Part shown: piece after piece, positions 48,901 through 59,517 of the stretch | How the letters are laid out: each line of letters starts with the position of its first letter | How positions within the stretch are numbered: position 1 is the stretch's first letter | Assembly: GCF_035582795.1 (NCBI RefSeq) | Contig: NC_134367.1 | Location: forward strand, 107,556,062-107,620,061 | DNA from: Mycteria americana | Lineage: Eukaryota; Chordata; Aves; Ciconiiformes; Ciconiidae | DNA length: 64,000 nt | Reading direction: 5' to 3' | Translations under genes and position numbers: made by a program | The notes under the pieces: model-generated | What the model saw: the letters and a program-made list of their open reading frames with translations, nothing else | What the model was told of the DNA's origin: nothing | Databases searched by the model: none

Positions 48901-51900
48901 GGTCTTTGATATTTTGACACCTGCTGGGTCTCAGGTTGAACCCAGTTAATTAGTCCGTATGTTGTTGTTTATTTCAATAAAAATACCAGATTACTTACAG
49001 GGAAATTAAGCAATCTTTTCAGCCTCTGAGCACAGCCTCATGGGACAGCCAAGGACAGCTGTAAAGTTCTTTTTAAGAAGTTCTGGTTAATGTCAGCTGA
49101 GAAAGCTCTCAGTAAACAAATGAATAATTGATTGCTCGGCTTTCACATAGCTACTGCGTTTCTGGGCTCACATGACTCATTTGTGAACCATTCCTGTCGT
49201 CCTAATGCCATAACATCGGAGAAATGATGATTGTTTCTTGGAGGATTCTTCTGTGGACATAGTTGCCAAGACCAAAGCTGTAATGGTTTGTTATTATGAC
49301 CTTTGTTATTCCATTAGGCTCAATAGCTTTAAAAAAAATGATGTGTGCATACTTTAGGAAAGTTTTTACCCTTTACATTGACCTGACATCATAGTTTATA
49401 CTACAAAATGTATTAATGACAAAGTAGTGTTTTCATGTGAGGAGGACAAATTTTAACTATAATCTGCCCTTACTCATCATAAATACAAATGTATTGGTAA
49501 AACAGACCTTGTTAATGCAGCCAAGACACATGCTAGACCATATTTCAAATCAATTGAAGCACTAGTCTATACACTCCACGATTTTTTGTGTAGCTTCAAA
49601 TACATTATTGTCAAACCGCTCTTAACATGCGTTTTCCAGTGGGTGTTGTAGAACAGTAATGACCCATCAGATGCAATCTAGGTCATTTTTCTCGATTACT
49701 TGAAGATGTGTAAATGTCTTTGAGGATATGGAAGGGCATAGGGAGCATTCAATTAATATTGTTTTGATGGTTTTTTAATACTTGAAAAACCAACAGTAAG
49801 AAACCTTGTGAGCGTGACAGTACTTGCAAATTGCCTTGTACAGTAAACAGTTTAATTTGCAATAAATTCTGTGCATGATAGTTGACTGAAGTACACCCTG
49901 TTCAGTACCCCCTGCCCACTGAAGTGATGATATAAAGTAGGCTCGCTATTTTCAATTGCTCTAGCACTTCAAAGCCGATACACTGTCCGCAAGTGCTCCT
50001 TTCTGGTTCTGCTTCCATAAATTCGTTAACTATATGCCAAAGGCAAGTTTGCTTTCTTCCTGGGCTTACACCCTTCCTTGGGCACACAGGTCCCTCAGGG
50101 GGCAGAATGGGACCCTGGAAGAAGCTGTGAAACAGAAAGGCTACCTGCTTTCTGCCAGCTCCCGTTTGTATTTTCCAGGTAGCATTTGAAGACCTCTTGT
50201 CATGTGGGTAGACCTGCTCCGACAGGTCCTGAGGAAATGCGTAAGAAACCCTTGGTCTCTGCTTCTTCCCGTGCCTTTCTGGAGGGAAACTGCCTGTCAC
50301 TATACCTATCTCTGACACCAGCGTGCTGCCTACGCAGTTGAGTCTCTCCTCGTGGGGACTTTGCTGTAAGGAATGCATGCAGAGAAAGGAAATAATCAAC
50401 TTCCAAAACTCTTTCATAGATTTGCAAGGAAGCAGAATTGAGGCAAATCCGGGTATTTGTGCGCGGGGTTGGGGCAAAGGGAAGTTTCTTCGCTCTGCTT
50501 GCAGGAGGTGTTGAGCTCACCAAAGAGATGTTTGCAGGAGAGATGCACCAGAAGGTCTCACTCCTGTTAACAATGGTACTGAAGAAATGTTTCTGTCACT
50601 TAAAACGACACTGCAGTAAGGCAGTGAGAATACTTGTCCTATCCCGAATGTAAGCTGAGGAACAGGTATTTACTGCTACAAGAAGTGAGGAGTAATTCTT
50701 AATGTCAGGGAGCAAGAAGAAACTTAGCTCCGCATCCCTCTGCAAGGAGCAGACCTCCAGTGCATGTTGTTATCCCGTGCAAATGGATAAGAACATATTT
50801 AGAGACTCATCTTTCTGGTTTTAGACCTAAATCCTTGTGGAAAACAGTATGCGTCTTAGGAATCCTGGATGCAAAATTATCATGCTTCTGCTTGGTGCTG
50901 TTTAACTGCTGAATTAATCAAGTACAATTGCTGAAGGCCCTGGAGGGAAGGATGTAATAAATCTTGGGAGTATTTGTTCTGGTTTATGGCTGGGAGAAGC
51001 TGCGTAACATTAAATCAGATGTTATAAACATTTGCAATGGCACATTTTCCTTACTCGGGGCATTGTGGCATGAGTCTTGGGAAACTAAAGAGAGTCTGTC
51101 CTGAGGGCTGGATGCATTTCTTCTTATTTTTTACAACTGACGGCATTGCTTTGCGAGGGGTGGGATTGGGCCGGGTTGCTCGGCGAGCCTCACGCTGTAC
51201 GCCCCGCGCCGTCGGGTAGAGGGCAGTCAGATACAGCGGACGGTGCGGGGAGCCCTGCTCCGGGCTGAGCCTGCTCCCCTTGCCTGGCCCGCCTGCCCTG
51301 GGCTGGGGGTAGACACTACCCCCCGTCCCCAAGTAAACTTCCACTGGAGAGACAGAGAGATTGATTCCTTGTACCTGGACTCTGACGTTCTTCTGGAGTT
51401 GGACGAATTGCTGATGGTACGTGGAGCTTCTCCTTCACACGGGGAGCGGGAGCTGCGGAGACATGCATCAACCAGTTGCAAAATTGTCCTCCCTTAAACT
51501 TGTATCTTCTCGAGTTTAAAATGGAGCTGCCTTGAGTTGTTTTCCTCGCTGCAGTGGGGGACAGTCCCAGGGCGCTGCGCCGAGCAGGACGTGTTCTCAT
51601 GTGCGGCACGTCCTGCCCTCTGGGACCTCGGTCGCTGGAAGCAGAGCCAGGAGGCAGATCTTCTTTCCCCAGAAAAGATGTGTGCCTGCCATTCCAGCAA
51701 AGGGAGCTTTGTCTCCACTTTAGGGGACAACGTCCTGAGACAATTGTGGGGGTTTTTTTCTCCTAATTTACAAGTACCTGAACAGGCTGTTTGCACTGTG
51801 CTTGCTCACCGCATGCTTTGCTCTGAGCCCTTCAAGGCTGCTTAGGACCTTTGGAAAGCGTAAATGGTGTCAGCCTGGATGAGGGGCCAAGGCTGGACCC

Positions 51901-53216
51901 CTCTTGTTCCAGGGAGGGAAGGCTGAGCTGAAGTGTCTGGATTGAGCCCCGAAGGGCCAGCCCTGCTCCTTCTGCTCCAGCCAGGGATGGGCGAGGAGCT
52001 GCTGCTTCTGCCCCCTGTGCCCCCGCCTCCCTCCGCAAGAGTCGCTTGCTGGGTGAAGCAGGCAGAAGGGCTGTGATTACTGCATTGCCCTGGTAGTCCG
52101 TGGCTCTAGACCTGGTGCCAAGAGCCGGTGGTGGTTGGTGCTCTGAGGTCAACACCAGAACTGCAAAGGCCTGGGCTGTTCCTCAGGGAATACCAAGCCC
52201 CTGTGGTACAAGGTCGTCTTCTTGCTCAGATATTTGAGAGCCTCTGAGATGATGGGAGGATGCATCTGCTTGAATTGCTGGAAAGGGTCACTTGTGAAAT
52301 GGCTGCAGAAGCTGCACTGCAGGATTTGAGCTTTTATCGTTCCACTTGTTTAAAGGAAGGCAGAAGACGAAAGGCAACCGGGCTTTTGTGGTGGGGAAGA
52401 ACATGGTGGTCCCAGCATAAATCAGTGTGTTGTCATAAGTCTGAGTCTGCAGCCAGTCTGAAAACAAGAAGCAAGCAGCCCTGTTTACCTCAGGGCTATT
52501 TTAAAAATGTCAGTGCTGTCCCTTGGCTTACTGCTGAAAGGTGTAGCGGTTACTTCAAGCATTTTGGTATTTCACGGCCACGTTGTTGGCCATGAGGCGG
52601 ATGGTGGGCTGGGTGACCAGGGACAAGCGCCTGCTGCCGAGGCTGAGCAGGTACCATTCACTCGTCCCCTTGGACTGTAAAAGCCCAGCATGGACCAGCG
52701 CGATTGCCTTGCTTGCACCAACATCGAGTCTGGTCCCAGTGCTCCTGCGCGTGCTGGGCCATCTCACCCAGCTTCTGTGGTCTCCCCAGTCCTTCCCAGT
52801 AGGAGCTGCACAGTCAACTGGGCAGCGTATCAACAGAGATGTTTTAAAGCTGTGCTTTAAAAATGCGTCTGAAAACATAAATGATGCGGGACGGAGCTGT
52901 GTCTGGGGAGGGGGCTGGGGCCCTTCTGCTTCACGTCTTGCAGTGGCTGCAGCGTAAAGCACGTCCCAGAGCTGCACAGGGCGGGAGCCGCCTGCTGCCG
53001 CAGCCTTGCAAAGACCCCGGCCAGCCGGCTGGTGTTGGAGATCTCATTAGGAAAGTGCTCCCAGTTGAGGGGCTTTTACTCATCAGAGTGATACTTCTGT
53101 TGTGTTTCCTATTGGGTTGGTGAGAGCACGGCTCACGAGCGTCTGGCCGTGCTTGGGCAGCGGAGGGACCTTCCCCTCTCGGGCAGCGGCGGCCGGGTGG
53201 GAGCTGCAATACTGCA

Positions 53217-53290
53217 ATGCCTCAGGGTTTGCCTATCGCAGCCTCAAATCCCAACAAATCAATTCCCAGCGCTGGTGCCGGCAGTGCTGG
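53217..53290. repeat. Unidentified dispersed repeat, copy 1
   Basis: This stretch shares about 40 bases at roughly 85% identity with 55184-55258, weakening after that. The shared core is TCAGGGTTTRCCTATCRCRG followed by YCTCAAATCCMAACAA. On the minus strand both copies encode a similar peptide ending ...GFExxIGKP-stop. The family was not recognised. Confidence 0.7.
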
Positions 53291-53594
53291 GGGTGCTGCC
53301 GGTGCCCCTGGGCGCAGCCTTGGCTGGTGCCTCCACCTCTCTGCTCCCCGGCGCCTGCGCTCCCCGTGCCAGCACATCTGGGCTGCCTGGGCCAGATGTG
53401 TGTGCATCTCACGCATGGTGCCTCGGTCCTGACAGCTCAACGCCGTGCTGGTTTTGTTTGCAACAGCTGTAGAGAGCAGCAAGGCCACACCATGAAATAT
53501 AATCATTTTTTTATTAGAACAATTTCCTGGGGAGCTTTTTTTTTTCCTGCCCCCTTTTTTTTTTTCTCTTTTTCCTTCTGTAACGTTGCTTTAG

Positions 53595-53840
53595 ATTTTA
53601 AGAGGGGAAGGAAAATAATAAATAGTCTAGAGAAAATAGATTGGTGGGACCGTGTCGTATAACACGGGAACAAAGGAGCATTCAATGAAATTAGAAGGTG
53701 GCAAATTCAAAACAGATCAGAGGAAGTATTTTTATACGACGTGTGTTCAGGCTGAGGAACTCCCTGCCGCAGGAGATAGCGAAGGCCAGCAGTGCAGTGG
53801 GTTTTGAAAAGGGCTGACGTTTGGATGGGCAGCGCGAATG
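53595..53840 (+). mobile_element. Ancient CR1-type LINE 3' fragment, plus orientation
   Basis: The sequence reads GAACAAAGGAGCATTCAATG, AAATTAGAAGGTGGCAAATT, CAAAAC, then GGAAGTATTTTTATACGACG and GAGGAACTCCCTGCCGCAGG. This is the 3' part of ORF2 of an old CR1 class shared with turtles and crocodilians. It is degraded by substitutions and has no open frame. Confidence 0.75.
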
Positions 53841-55183
53841 CTGAGACTTACTGAAGTCGAGAGAGGGCACATTGTATTAATTGGGTAGAAATACTAAGCT
53901 TTCAGGCGAAAGATGACCTCTGATTATCGCAGGCTAGGATCTGAAGTGGGATGGGTTACTTGGTGGGACTCCAGGGGCCGATCTGAACATCCCCGGGACA
54001 AACCAGTGATGCGGAGAGGGTCACGCAGGGAGCCTGCAGCAGCACCAAAATATGAGCACAGGTCCCCTGAGCGCCAGCCACGGGGCCACCCTTCCTCTCG
54101 CAGCCAGGCTCTGGCTTTCAGAGGTGCTCTTCATGTGAGCAAGGTGAGCAGGGCTTGGCCACAGACGCTCTGGACTTGCCTCTGGTGAGAAATCATAACT
54201 GCAAGTGTCAAGAAACTTGGGTTTTATTCCTCTGCTTCAGTGTTGTTATAAAAATAAATCTCTTTGGAGATATTCATAAAAGTTAATGGAAGTCTTGAAT
54301 AGAGCTTTTTTTTCCTCCTACCAACCTAATAAAATGTATTGCTTTTTCTCCCAAGTATTTTTATATTAGCAGGCGGTGGCTGCTGCTGGAGGAGAACCGT
54401 TCTAGTGCTATAAAATGACTCCAGATGGAGACCCTCTCGCCGGCCGCTGACTTCAGGCCCAAGCAAAGCTGAAACGTAATGCTTGTCCTCATGGTCACCA
54501 TCCTCGGCCAGGAAACACAGGAATGCGTTTGGCTCGGGGAACGGCAGCAGTCTCCCCTTACGATGTCTGATCTGTTGTATGTCTGTTAAAACAATAGTTT
54601 TGGAATAATTTTTAGATTTGCTTTAAGAAAAGGAAGAAAATGAAGATGAATGAAATGGGATTGGTGCTCTGGGCTTGACGGGCATAGCGCAGAAATCGGT
54701 CCCCACAGACTGGGTGCTAAAAGTCACACTGAACGTCTGGATCCAGTGCTCCTGGCAGATCATTTTTCCATCTGCTTGGGAAAGTCGCCGCCGCTCTCTT
54801 CCAACAGCTGACGCGGGGATGCAGCCAAGGCTTCCTCCTGGCAGGCTGAGCCAGCAAGGGCTGTGGGTGCCCACCACCATCGGGACCAAATGCCGTCAAA
54901 AAAATTAAAAATATGAAACTTGAGTGGTGCCCACTGTGCAGGGAAGGAAAAGAAACATTTTTCCTGCGTGCAGAGGTACGTCACTGCCGCGGCGGCAGCG
55001 AGGCAAGGGGCTGAGCAAGCCCAGGGTAGGCTCAGCCCTGCTCGGGACATCTCCGCAGAGCATCTGGTGTCCAAACGCGCTGCTGCAGCACCAGGAGGGC
55101 ATCCAGGCTGGAAAGGCGATACCACCGCCAGGATACGCAGCAGCAGTAATGGAATAAGGATTTTCTGTGCCTTAGCGCTGAAA

Positions 55184-55258
55184 CGCTTCAGGGTTTACCT
55201 ATCACGGTCTCAAATCCAAACAAGGAAAATCCTGGCTCTGGTGAGGCAGCGAACAGAT
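55184..55258. repeat. Unidentified dispersed repeat, copy 2
   Basis: Second copy of the repeat at 53217-53290, in the same orientation and about 2 kb away. A shorter match to its core (18 bases with one difference, GGTCCCAAATCCAAACAA) lies at 61037-61054. Confidence 0.7.
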
Positions 55259-56026
55259 GCTGCCTCTTGTTCCTTCTGCTCTGGAGCAGGCAAAGGAAGT
55301 TATCTATAAGCTGGCCCAAGCTAAGGCGTAGAGTACGAAGGATCTTTGCTTCATCCCCCATTTTTACTCTTGCGGAAAACCCACCCTTTCTCATCTAGCA
55401 GATAATTTGTGCACGTTGCGTGGGTTTTTTTGGAAATGACTTGCGCTACACTAAATTTCGAGTCTCTCTTTTTCAGTAGTCTGCCAGGTTTTCTGCGCTT
55501 TTCTAAGTGACCTGCACTTAAACAGCTTGTCCTGGCTGCCGTGCTATTGTTCTGCACACATGTGCTATCACCGCTATTGCTGCCGGACTCTTTGTCTTTT
55601 GATTACGTGTGGCTTGAAGATTAAGCCTCGATGAGCCAGCCCCGTTAGGTTCGTGTGAGTTTTCCTCTCCCGCAGCAGCCCAGCCTGGCAGGTGACTGGG
55701 GCATTGTTGTGCCGTGTGGGGCTACGTACGCACGTAGGGAGTTGACAGGGGAGATTTGCTAAGCTTTCCTTTCCTGGCGAGCGATCTGTAAACACGCTCT
55801 CAAAGCCAAGCATTTGAGTCTTCTGTTGTCCTCATGGTGACACGCTGAGGATCAGCTGTGCGCCACCGTTTTTCTCCCCCTTCAGAAAAATGGGAGATTT
55901 CAAGGAGGTGAATTGTAATCCATTGTTGGATACCAGTTCTGTCGGGTTTCCTTCTCCACTGAAAACAGCCAACAGGAAAGTAATTACAGGAGCAGATGTG
56001 ACTTGTGACGTAAATGTTACTTCTGG

Positions 56027-56138
56027 CCTTTTTTCTTTCTTTTTTCTTTTTTTTTTCTTTTTTCTTTTTTCTTTTTTCTTTTTCTTTTTTTCTTTTTTCT
56101 TTTTTTCTTCCCCCCCCCCCCCCTTTTTTTTTTCTTTT
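56027..56138. repeat. 112-nt homopyrimidine tract
   Basis: An unbroken run of C and T on the plus strand: CTTT/CTTTTTT-type units, then 14 C, then ten T. On the minus strand it is pure purine, which explains a Lys-rich chance frame there. Confidence 0.97.
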
Positions 56139-57328
56139 AAGTCATCCAGTGGAGCGATTCCAAAGCAACAGTCAACTGGTATGTGAGACACATGGGCCTA
56201 TGGTGGTCATTTCAAGCTTTTCCTTGACTCAGTCAGGTCCAGGGACAATTTGCAATAACTTACAAGTCACTTTTTCAAATGAAATTATCAAGTAAGACAA
56301 ATTTTCAGAGCAGCTTTAATATGTGCATCCTGCGTAACTGCCTGCATGAATCCCACCGCTCTATCCGCTGGCTTACTGATGTCTCTGTCCTGAGCAAGAT
56401 ATTGAAGTACTGCTTGTAATTCCTTTGGAGTAATAAATCAGTAAGTATTTTGCATCTCACCTTTCTCTTGAAGACAAGTTAATTTCATAGTCTAAAGTCT
56501 GAAAGTAGAGATGGACTGAAATATTTAGGCCTTTTAAATCATCTCGTTTTCAGGATGTCATGTAATTTCTGCTCAATCAGATGCAGCTGTAGCAGAGTAA
56601 GTGTGTTTGTAACCTTTCTAGATGCTCGCTTGCCCAGGCGTTTTGTAAGGTTAAGCCCAGTGAGTTGTCACGTTTGATGTCCCTCTGTGCCAGTGCCGAG
56701 GCCGGCAGTCCGGCCGACCGCTGTCCCCTTAGCACAGCCCCTTCCCCGAGCGGTCTGGTGTCAGCGGGTCACCCCGGGTCTGTGAACAGTCCCCAGGCAG
56801 CTGCAGCCCCAGGGCTCAGGTCTTCCTGCACCAACAGTGCGATGTGGCCCTGAGCTTCCTTGGTGCCAACGCAGCAGTGCCTCGGCGCCGTCCTCGAGCC
56901 ACGTGCCAGCCTCGGAGGCTCAGGGAGGGGCAACCACAACTGCCGGAGCCCCGGGAATCAGGCCCTGAGGATGCTCATCTCTTTACGCACAAGGCTTTAA
57001 TTCTTCTCAAACTCACCTGGCAACATCTGCCCGAAGCTCCTGTGCCAGCTGGAAAGTGGAAGCCCAGGCTATTACCGACTGGCCCACCATCAGGCGGTGG
57101 CAGAGCCAGGAGTAACGGGTAGGCATCTCACGTGGGGGCTCGTATCGGCGCACGTCCCGGGGGAGAGAGCACGCCTGCTGCTCGCCCGGCTGCTGCCCGG
57201 TACCCGGCGCCACAGGGTCCCCCTCCCTGCCCACAGCCCCCGAGTGCGGCAGCAGCGCAGAGACAGTACAAACGGTAGTGAACGTTATACCCTTGCAAAA
57301 TAGGCCACTCTGAAGCTTTATTTATTTC

Positions 57329-57975
57329 ATAGAATCGGAGAATGATTGAGTTGGAAGGGACCTTTAAAGGTCATCTAGTCCAACCCACCTGCAATGAGCA
57401 GGGACATCTTCAACCAGATCAGCTTGCTCAGAGCCACGTACAACCTGACCTTGAATGTTTCCAGGGATGGGGCATCTACCACCTCTCTGGGCAACCTGCT
57501 CCAGTGTTTCACCACCCTCATTGTAAAAAACTTGTTCCTTCTATCTAGTCTGAATCTACCCTCTTTTAGTTTAAAACCATTACCCCTTGTCCTATCACTA
57601 CAGGCCCTGCTAAAAAGTCTGTCCCCATCTTTCTTATAAGCCCCCTTTAAGTATTGAAAGGCCACAATAAGGTCTCCCTGGAGCCTTCTCTTCTCCAGGC
57701 TGAACAACCCCAACTCTCTCAGCCTGTCCTCACAGGAGAGGTGTTCCAGCCCTCTGATCATTTTCGTGGCCCTCTTCTGGACCCGCTCCAGCAGCTCCAC
57801 GTCCTTCTTGTGCTGAGGGCTCCAGAGCTGGACGCAGCACTGCAGGGGGGGCCTCACCAGAGTGGAGTAGAGGGACAGAATCGCCTCCCTCGACCTGGTC
57901 ACCCTTCTTTTGATGCAGCCCAGGATGCGGTTGGCTTTCCGGGCTGCGAGCGCACGTTGCCAGCTCATGTCCATT
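57329..57975 (-). mobile_element. CR1 LINE 3' end, minus orientation, with open ORF2 C-terminus
   Basis: Read on the minus strand this is the end of CR1 ORF2 (reverse transcriptase C-terminal region) and the 3' UTR. The frame runs [103 protein letters not shown] and VDAPSLETFKVRL, with no internal stop over about 200 codons. The 3' terminus is at 57329, next to TCATAGAATCGGAGAATGAT (plus strand), the reverse complement of the CR1 ATTCTATGA end. The 5' side is truncated at about 57975, as is usual for CR1. The first 50 codons of the open frame upstream of that point are not CR1. The preserved frame suggests a fairly recent insertion. Confidence 0.93.
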
Positions 57976-58924
57976 TTGTGCCCTTCGCTGGCAAAGGGTT
58001 TGCTTTCACGTCCGGAGGGGTGGCAGAGGACAGGAGGTGGATGGCTTGTCTGGGGCAGGCGGAGGCTGGCCCCTGCAGCTGGCAGGAGTGGCCACCAGCA
58101 CGCTGCAGCTCCACGTGGCACCTGTTTATACGAAGGCTGACTTCGTCTCGCGTTAAGTTATTCGTACGCTCTTATTTCTGGCCAGAAAAACGTTGTTCCA
58201 AAATGTGCCCTGCCTCATTAACAGTCCCCACCCAGGGACCTCCTTTTGACTTTGCCAAGCTTCCCAGCACCTCGCCGCAGGGACCAGTTGGGGACACAAT
58301 AGCTCCGGCATGTTTATTTCATTTCACTTTTCCTCTCCGCTTGGCCGGCAGCCAGCAGAGATGTTCTTTGCAAAGATAATACTTTCAACTTAATCATTTA
58401 CCTCTTATGTGTCTAAAAGGAGTTAAGGAGACTGGAAGTTTCCAAGAAAAATAAATGAACAGAACTCATTTGAGGGGGCCTCTTTAAGGCTGTTTTATTG
58501 ATTTAAAAAAAAAAAAAAAAGGGAAGCAGCAAGCTGTTCCTGCACATCACCCATGGCCTATTTATTTTTTAAATGCGTATTTAAATTTGGACGGACGGTC
58601 ATGAGTAGAAGGATTATGAAGTGCTTCTCATTGTGAGGGGATTTGCAGCGTGTTTGGAGAGATGGGTCCAAAGAGAAATTCTCGTTCTGTTTGTTTTGGG
58701 GGTTGTAGAGCTGGAGCTGGACCTTGGGGGACTCCTTCCTATGCCTGCACGTGGATGACAAGCAAAAATTCAGCCATTTATTTATTTATTTATTTATTAA
58801 GGGACTGTGATTCTGTCTGGTTCCTTTTTGGGTTGTTCATTTTGTCACACCCTAAGGGCCTGACGTTTCAGAAAGTTTGAGGACCCAGTCCCTTAATGAT
58901 GGATCCCATTGCATTGCCTCTAGT
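57976..58924. other. Intergenic, between CR1 and LTR
   Basis: No gene is recognised. It holds an A-run (58504-58519) and a TTTA microsatellite (58776-58799). Confidence 0.6.
58776..58799. repeat. (TTTA)n microsatellite
   Basis: About five to six tandem TTTA units. Confidence 0.9.
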
Positions 58925-59517
58925 TGTCATGGTTTAAACCCAGCTGGCAACTAATCCCCACCCAGCCGCTCGCTCACTCCTCCCCGGTGGGATGGGGGAG
59001 AGAATCAGAAGGGTAAAAGTGAGAAAACTCGTGGGTTGAGATAAAGACAGGTTAATAGGGAAAGCAAAAGCTGCGCATGCAAGCAAAGCAAAGCAAGGAA
59101 TTCCTTCACTCCTTCCCACGGGCAGGCAGGTGTTCAGCCACCTCCAGGAAAGCAGGGCTCCTTCACACGTAACGGTGACTTGGGAAGACAAACGCCATCA
59201 CTCCGAACGTCCCCCCTTCCTTCTTCTTCCCCAGCTTTATGTGCTGAGCATGATGTTATACAATATGGAATAGCCCTTTGGTCAGCTGGGGTCAGCTGTC
59301 CCAGCCGTGTCCCCTCCCAGTGTCTTGTGCCCCCCCAGCCCACTCGCTGGTGGGGTGGGGTGAGGAGCAGAAGAGGTCTTGACTCTGTGTAAGCCCTGCT
59401 CAGCAGTAACGAAAACATCCCTGTGTTATCAACACTGTTTCCAGCGCAAATCCAAAACATAGCCCCATACCAGCTACTATGAAGAAAATGGACTCTATCC
59501 CAGCCAAAACCAGCACG
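58925..59517 (-). mobile_element. Solo LTR of an avian endogenous retrovirus (probably ERVL-like)
   Basis: About 590 bp runs from TGTCATGGTTTAAACCCAGC to CTATCCCAGCCAAAACCAGC. It matches in outline an LTR family I know from many bird genomes, with the landmarks GGGATGGGGGAGAGAATC, CTCGTGGGTTGAGATAA, TATGGAATAGCCC, GGTCAGCTG and AACATAGCCC. In that family the transcribed sense is the reverse of the plus strand, hence the minus call. No gag, pol or env remnant or partner LTR is in the window, so it is a solo LTR left by recombination. A clear target-site duplication was not seen. The exact family name cannot be given from memory. Confidence 0.8.

Larger units (their letters stand above)
42456..53594. 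other. Intergenic region downstream of MTARC, part 2
   Basis: No recognisable gene. It holds a TCTG microsatellite (45915-45936), a GC-rich patch at 51160-51500, and AT-rich low-repeat DNA at 48.6-49.9 kb that might include conserved non-coding elements. A 191-codon minus-strand frame at 49902-50477 has no domain. The stretch 47390-47560 faintly resembles a MIR SINE but is too decayed to call. Confidence 0.5.
53841..57328. other. Intergenic region downstream of MTARC, part 3
   Basis: No recognisable gene. It holds the second copy of the unidentified repeat (55184-55258) and a 112-nt pure pyrimidine tract (56027-56138). GC-rich DNA at 56650-57260 gives long chance frames on both strands. Confidence 0.55.

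Noticed and set aside
52555-53662. Frames of 124-186 codons on both strands
   Set aside because: GC-rich chance frames. They overlap each other and part of the CR1 fragment.
55832-56191. Lys-rich 119-codon minus-strand frame
   Set aside because: Translation of the pure purine strand of the pyrimidine tract.
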